From assembly GCF_013778305.1 (NCBI RefSeq), contig NZ_JACEIC010000002.1:561708-625707 (forward strand): a DNA stretch of 64,000 nt, in the 5' to 3' direction. The notes below the pieces were generated by a model. That model saw nothing but the letters and a program-made list of their open reading frames with translations, was not told the DNA's origin and did not search any database. The DNA is from Nocardioides agri (GTDB lineage Bacteria > Actinomycetota > Actinomycetes > Propionibacteriales > Nocardioidaceae). Made by a program: the position numbers and the translations under genes. Below, piece by piece: positions 61,140-64,000 of the stretch (position 1 is the first letter of the stretch; each line of letters starts with the position of its first letter).

Positions 61140-62893
61140 CCGTCGTCCGGCGCTGCGGCGGGGAGGGTGACGGTGAACGCCGTCCCCTCGCCCAGCCGCG
61201 AGCGGACGTCGACGCGCCCGCCGTGCCGCTCGGCCACCGACGCCACGATCGCGAGCCCGAGGCCGGTGCCCGGCTCGCGGAGCGCGTCGGGGTTGCTGGT
61301 GCGGAAGAACGCCTGGAAGAGGCCGCGCTGGTCCACCTCGGAGATGCCGAGCCCGTCGTCCTCCACGAGCAGCGCCACGGTGTTGCCCCGTCGGGCGGCC
61401 TCGATCGAGATGCGGCCGCCGGGCAGCGTGTACTTCACGGCGTTGCTCACCAGGTTGCCGAGCAGCCGGTCGAGCTCGGTCGGGTCGCCGAGCACGACGA
61501 TGTCGTCGCGCAGGTCGACGTCGAGCGTCAGGCCCTGGCCGCGGGCGGCCGACTCGACGAGCGCGACGACGTCGCGGACGACGGAGCGCAGGTCCACGGG
61601 CACCCGCTCGAGCGGGTGCTGCGGGTTGCTGACGCGGGCCAGCAGCAGCAGGTCGTCGACCACCCGAGCCATCCGGGTCGTCCCCCGCGTCATGGCCGCG
61701 TGGTAGCGGTCGGCGGTCGGTGAGAGGTCCAGGGTGCCGAGCATCTCGAGGTTGCCGGCGATCACGGTGAGCGGCGTACGCAGCTCGTGCGAGAGCGTCG
61801 CGATCAGCTGGCTGCGGTAGTCGTCGACCTGCTGCAGCTCGCGCACGAGCTTGCGCTCGCTCTCCAGGGCGCGGGCCGTCATCAGCGCAGCCCCGAGGTC
61901 GTGGCCGATCTCCAGGGCGGCGGTGCACTCGACCGCCGACCAGGGCGGGTCCCCCGCGAAGCGGGAGAGCGCCAGGAAGCCCACGCACTCGCTCCCCGCG
62001 CCGAGCGGCACCGCCAGCGCGTGCGTCACCTCGAGCGCGGCCAGCTCCCGATGCACCTCGTCAGGCAGCTCCGGCGACTCGCCGACGGTCAGGACGAGCG
62101 CACGCTGCTCGTTCCACAAGGTCGGCGCGAGGTCGTGCGCGAGGTCGACGAGCGAGCCGGAGAGCTCGAGCCGGTCGCCGCCGCCGGTGCGGGCGTAGCC
62201 GACTCCCGACTGGCCCAGCAGCTGGATCCAGGAGCCCCCGGCTCCGAAACCCTCAACGAGCGGCTGCCGCGTGTGCCGCAGCACCGCCGCCAGCGAGGCG
62301 TGGGCCGGCATCGAGGCGCTGCGGACCAGGCGTCGCGCGGCCTCGGCATGGGCGACCTGCTGCACCAGCGCCTCGCGCTCGTACGTCGTCAGGAGGGCGC
62401 GCTCGGCCTGCGCGGCGTACCGCTCCAGCAGGCGGCGCTGCCGGGTGTCCGGTCGCCGGCCGTCGGACGGGCGGTCGACCGAGAGGATGCCGACGACGGC
62501 GCCGTCGTCGTTGGTGAGCACGGCCAGGAGGCCGTCGGCCGGCCGCCACGCGTCGGCGTGGTCGGTCGGCACCTGCTCGACCTCGACCCAGCGCCCCTCG
62601 AGCCCGGCGATCGCCTCGGCCGTGACGAACCGCAGCCGCTCGCCCCAGGCCTCGGCCCGGCTGAGGATGGGCTCGATCACGGAGACCGGGTCGCTCTCCT
62701 CGACGTACTCGCGATGCTCCTCCGGACCGGTGTAGGCCAGCGTGACGAGCCGGTCGCCGATGACGACCGACAGCGCGGCCACCTCGAACCCGACCATCTC
62801 CGCCACCGACTCCACCATCAGCTGCAGCACGGCGCGCGCCGAGGAGTCCGACCAGGCCTGCTGGTCGGACGTGCTGGCTCCGTCTGGCACCAC
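61067..62893 (-). CDS. Sensor histidine kinase with two GAF-type domains
   Basis: A 608-residue kinase without membrane helices. Residues 15-170 and 195-345 are GAF-like sensor domains; a short coiled coil leads to HisKA with SHELRTPL (His369), then the catalytic domain with NAVKYT (N box), DDGLGIS (G1) and GTGLGLAIV (G2). A 25-residue tail follows. No response regulator gene is adjacent. GTG at 62893 is preferred: TAGGTT lies 7 nt upstream (leaderless); TTG at 62902 is inside that hexamer's spacing. Confidence 0.92.
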   Translation of the reverse strand: MVPDGASTSDQQAWSDSSARAVLQLMVESVAEMVGFEVAALSVVIGDRLVTLAYTGPEEHREYVEESDPVSVIEPILSRAEAWGERLRFVTAEAIAGLEGRWVEVEQVPTDHADAWRPADGLLAVLTNDDGAVVGILSVDRPSDGRRPDTRQRRLLERYAAQAERALLTTYEREALVQQVAHAEAARRLVRSASMPAHASLAAVLRHTRQPLVEGFGAGGSWIQLLGQSGVGYARTGGGDRLELSGSLVDLAHDLAPTLWNEQRALVLTVGESPELPDEVHRELAALEVTHALAVPLGAGSECVGFLALSRFAGDPPWSAVECTAALEIGHDLGAALMTARALESERKLVRELQQVDDYRSQLIATLSHELRTPLTVIAGNLEMLGTLDLSPTADRYHAAMTRGTTRMARVVDDLLLLARVSNPQHPLERVPVDLRSVVRDVVALVESAARGQGLTLDVDLRDDIVVLGDPTELDRLLGNLVSNAVKYTLPGGRISIEAARRGNTVALLVEDDGLGISEVDQRGLFQAFFRTSNPDALREPGTGLGLAIVASVAERHGGRVDVRSRLGEGTAFTVTLPAAAPDDGQNAVEPGFTTPSSAATSTRVQIP

Positions 62894-63133
62894 GGTCCGC
62901 AACCTATGTCATCGGGATTGGGATGCCGGACATATCGGCACCCCGTCGCGTGGGCTGAGGTGCGCGTGGAGAGACCTCGAGCTCGGGCTATGGCGGTGGC
63001 CTGTGGTTGGCCGCCTGCAGGCAGCAAAGCGGGCAGGGGCAGCTTCCACCGGCGGACGTCGAGCGGAGTTCTCGATCCACCAGGTGAATCAGAATCTCCG
63101 CCGGAACATCCGCGCGCCCGACCGCAGGTCGGC

Positions 63134-63174
63134 GTCCTCCCGACAGGCGCCGAACAAATGGCGCCCGGGAGGAC
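63134..63174 (-). terminator. Intrinsic terminator after the FAD oxidoreductase gene
   Basis: Outer stem GTCCTCCCG / CGGGAGGAC (63134-63142 and 63166-63174) and inner stem GGCGCC / GGCGCC (63146-63151 and 63160-63165) with an 8-nt loop, starting 9 bp after the minus-strand stop. The rest of the gap 62894-63182 shows no supported gene. Confidence 0.75.
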
Positions 63175-63182
63175 GGCGACAC

Positions 63183-64000
63183 TCACCCAGCAGAGCGACC
63201 CAGCCGCGCGCCCAGCAACCGGCCGAGGGTGAGGGCGGGCGTGAGCAGCATGCCGGAGCAGAAGCTGTTGCCGCAGGTGGCGCCGGCGCCGATGACCTCG
63301 CCGACGGCGTACAGGCCGGGGATGGTCGAGCCGGACACCGAGCGGACGGCGCAGGTGGCGTCGATGTCGAGGCCCTGGAAGGTGACGAGCGTGATCGCGT
63401 GGTTGCGGATCGCGTAGAAGGGTGGTGTGGCGATCGGCGAGGGCAGGTGGCGGCGGCCGTGCTCCGGGTCGGTCTGGGCGGAGACGAACGCGTTGTAGCG
63501 GGAGACGGTCGACACGAGACCGGGCGTGGAGATGCCGGCGAGGGCGGCGAGCTCGGCCAGGGTCGGGGCGGCGTGCACACCCGGGCGGGCGTTGGCCATC
63601 GCGCGGACCTCGTCGGGCTCGCGACCGACGACCATCGCGGCCGGGCCGACGGCGGCAGCGAGTGCGGCGTCGTCGAAGACGGTCCAGAACGTCTGGTCGG
63701 GGATGCCGACGAGCGCGCGCTCCTTGGCGTCGATGGAGGGCTCGTCCTCGGCGACCCAGCGGCGGCCGTCGCGGTCGACGTAGATCTCGACCGGTGGGCG
63801 CTCGGAGGTGAGGACCTGCCGGTCGGCCCAGTTCGCCCGCATCGGCGACGCCGGATCGGGGAGCCCTCCGAACGACGGGAGGTGGGTGCCGGCGCCCTGC
63901 AGCGCGGCGCCGACCGACTGGCCGAGCAGCAGCCCGTCACCCGTGGAGGTGCGGGCTGCGGCGGAGACCAGCGGGGCACCCTCGAGCTCGGCGAAGAGCT
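63183..64000 (-). CDS. FAD-dependent oxidoreductase, fumarate reductase/3-ketosteroid dehydrogenase type (5' end beyond window)
   Basis: The last 272 residues of a larger flavoprotein; the N-terminal FAD Rossmann part is outside. Visible are ARTSTGDGLLLGQSVGAAL, a capping segment, FYAIRNHAITLVTFQGLDID and the C-terminal flavin block IPGLYAVGEVIGAGATCGNSFCSGMLLTPALTLGRLLG. This is the FAD_binding_2 group, which includes fumarate reductases, 3-ketosteroid-1-dehydrogenases and tricarballylate dehydrogenases; the visible half does not decide which. The frame is open to position 64000. Confidence 0.88.
   Translation of the reverse strand, partial: LFAELEGAPLVSAAARTSTGDGLLLGQSVGAALQGAGTHLPSFGGLPDPASPMRANWADRQVLTSERPPVEIYVDRDGRRWVAEDEPSIDAKERALVGIPDQTFWTVFDDAALAAAVGPAAMVVGREPDEVRAMANARPGVHAAPTLAELAALAGISTPGLVSTVSRYNAFVSAQTDPEHGRRHLPSPIATPPFYAIRNHAITLVTFQGLDIDATCAVRSVSGSTIPGLYAVGEVIGAGATCGNSFCSGMLLTPALTLGRLLGARLGRSAG

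Noticed and set aside
62894..63182. Small coding frames between the histidine kinase and the FAD oxidoreductase
   Set aside because: Frames are Arg/Pro-rich, lack ribosome sites and overlap the terminator hairpin.

Overview
The window is a compact, very GC-rich chromosomal segment of an actinobacterium. A Nocardioides-like member of the Propionibacteriales fits best, by inference from gene content rather than from any marker gene. Supporting signs are an HU protein with a long lysine/alanine tail, an NdgR-type IclR regulator beside leuCD, a BioQ-type TetR gene with its operator, an F420 (cofC) gene, a DtxR/IdeR box, and many leaderless genes with a TANNNT hexamer 6-8 nt before the start codon. 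About 75 protein genes, two tRNAs and several structured intergenic sites are supported. I see no phage, insertion sequence, CRISPR array, rRNA or origin.

Layout. 1-5.8 kb: end of a trans-sulfuration enzyme, plsC-gpsA, cofC, hup, leuCD. 5.8-10.7 kb: ndgR, an array of four 61-bp palindromic repeats, a DNA-alkylation repair run (ada-alkA fusion, ogt, Nudix) and an LCP cell-wall ligase. 10.8-18.5 kb: a D-aminoacylase-like amidohydrolase, tRNA-Glu, tRNA-Gln, a CPBP protease, gltX, a FAH-family hydrolase and small leaderless genes. 18.4-21.3 kb: bioQ and the biotin ECF transporter bioY-ecfA-ecfT. 21.3-26.2 kb: small enzymes, including an AAC(2')-like acetyltransferase next to an amidase. 26.2-33 kb: branched-chain amino acid genes cimA, ilvE and leuB. 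cimA is preceded by an isoleucine leader peptide and terminator, and a Ser/Thr kinase gene ends on the leader start codon. 33.3-38.7 kb: methyltransferase, VanY-type lipoprotein, a divinyl-reductase-like protein, and a YczE/MocR divergent pair. 38.8-41.7 kb: an operon of a 2H phosphoesterase, a QEGLA (DUF1704) metallopeptidase and an ATP-grasp ligase. 41.7-45.5 kb: secreted protein, ECF42 sigma factor with its YCII partner, and a maleate-isomerase-like gene with a Dabb gene. 45.5-51 kb: pyruvate formate-lyase with activase, arylamine N-acetyltransferase, serA. 51.2-56.8 kb: ABC-F protein, membrane protein and the iron-controlled efeUOB system. 56.8-64 kb: DsbA, an acyl-CoA ligase/bicupin/membrane protein cluster, a histidine kinase and a truncated FAD oxidoreductase.

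How it works together. leuC, leuD, leuB, ilvE and cimA cover leucine synthesis and the citramalate route to isoleucine, with control by NdgR (inferred) and by attenuation at cimA. BioQ, bioY and the ECF module form one biotin regulon. efeUOB sits under an IdeR-type box. The most interesting unexplained items are the 2H/metallopeptidase/ATP-grasp operon, two families of palindromic intergenic repeats, the cimA leader, and a His-rich bicupin cluster.
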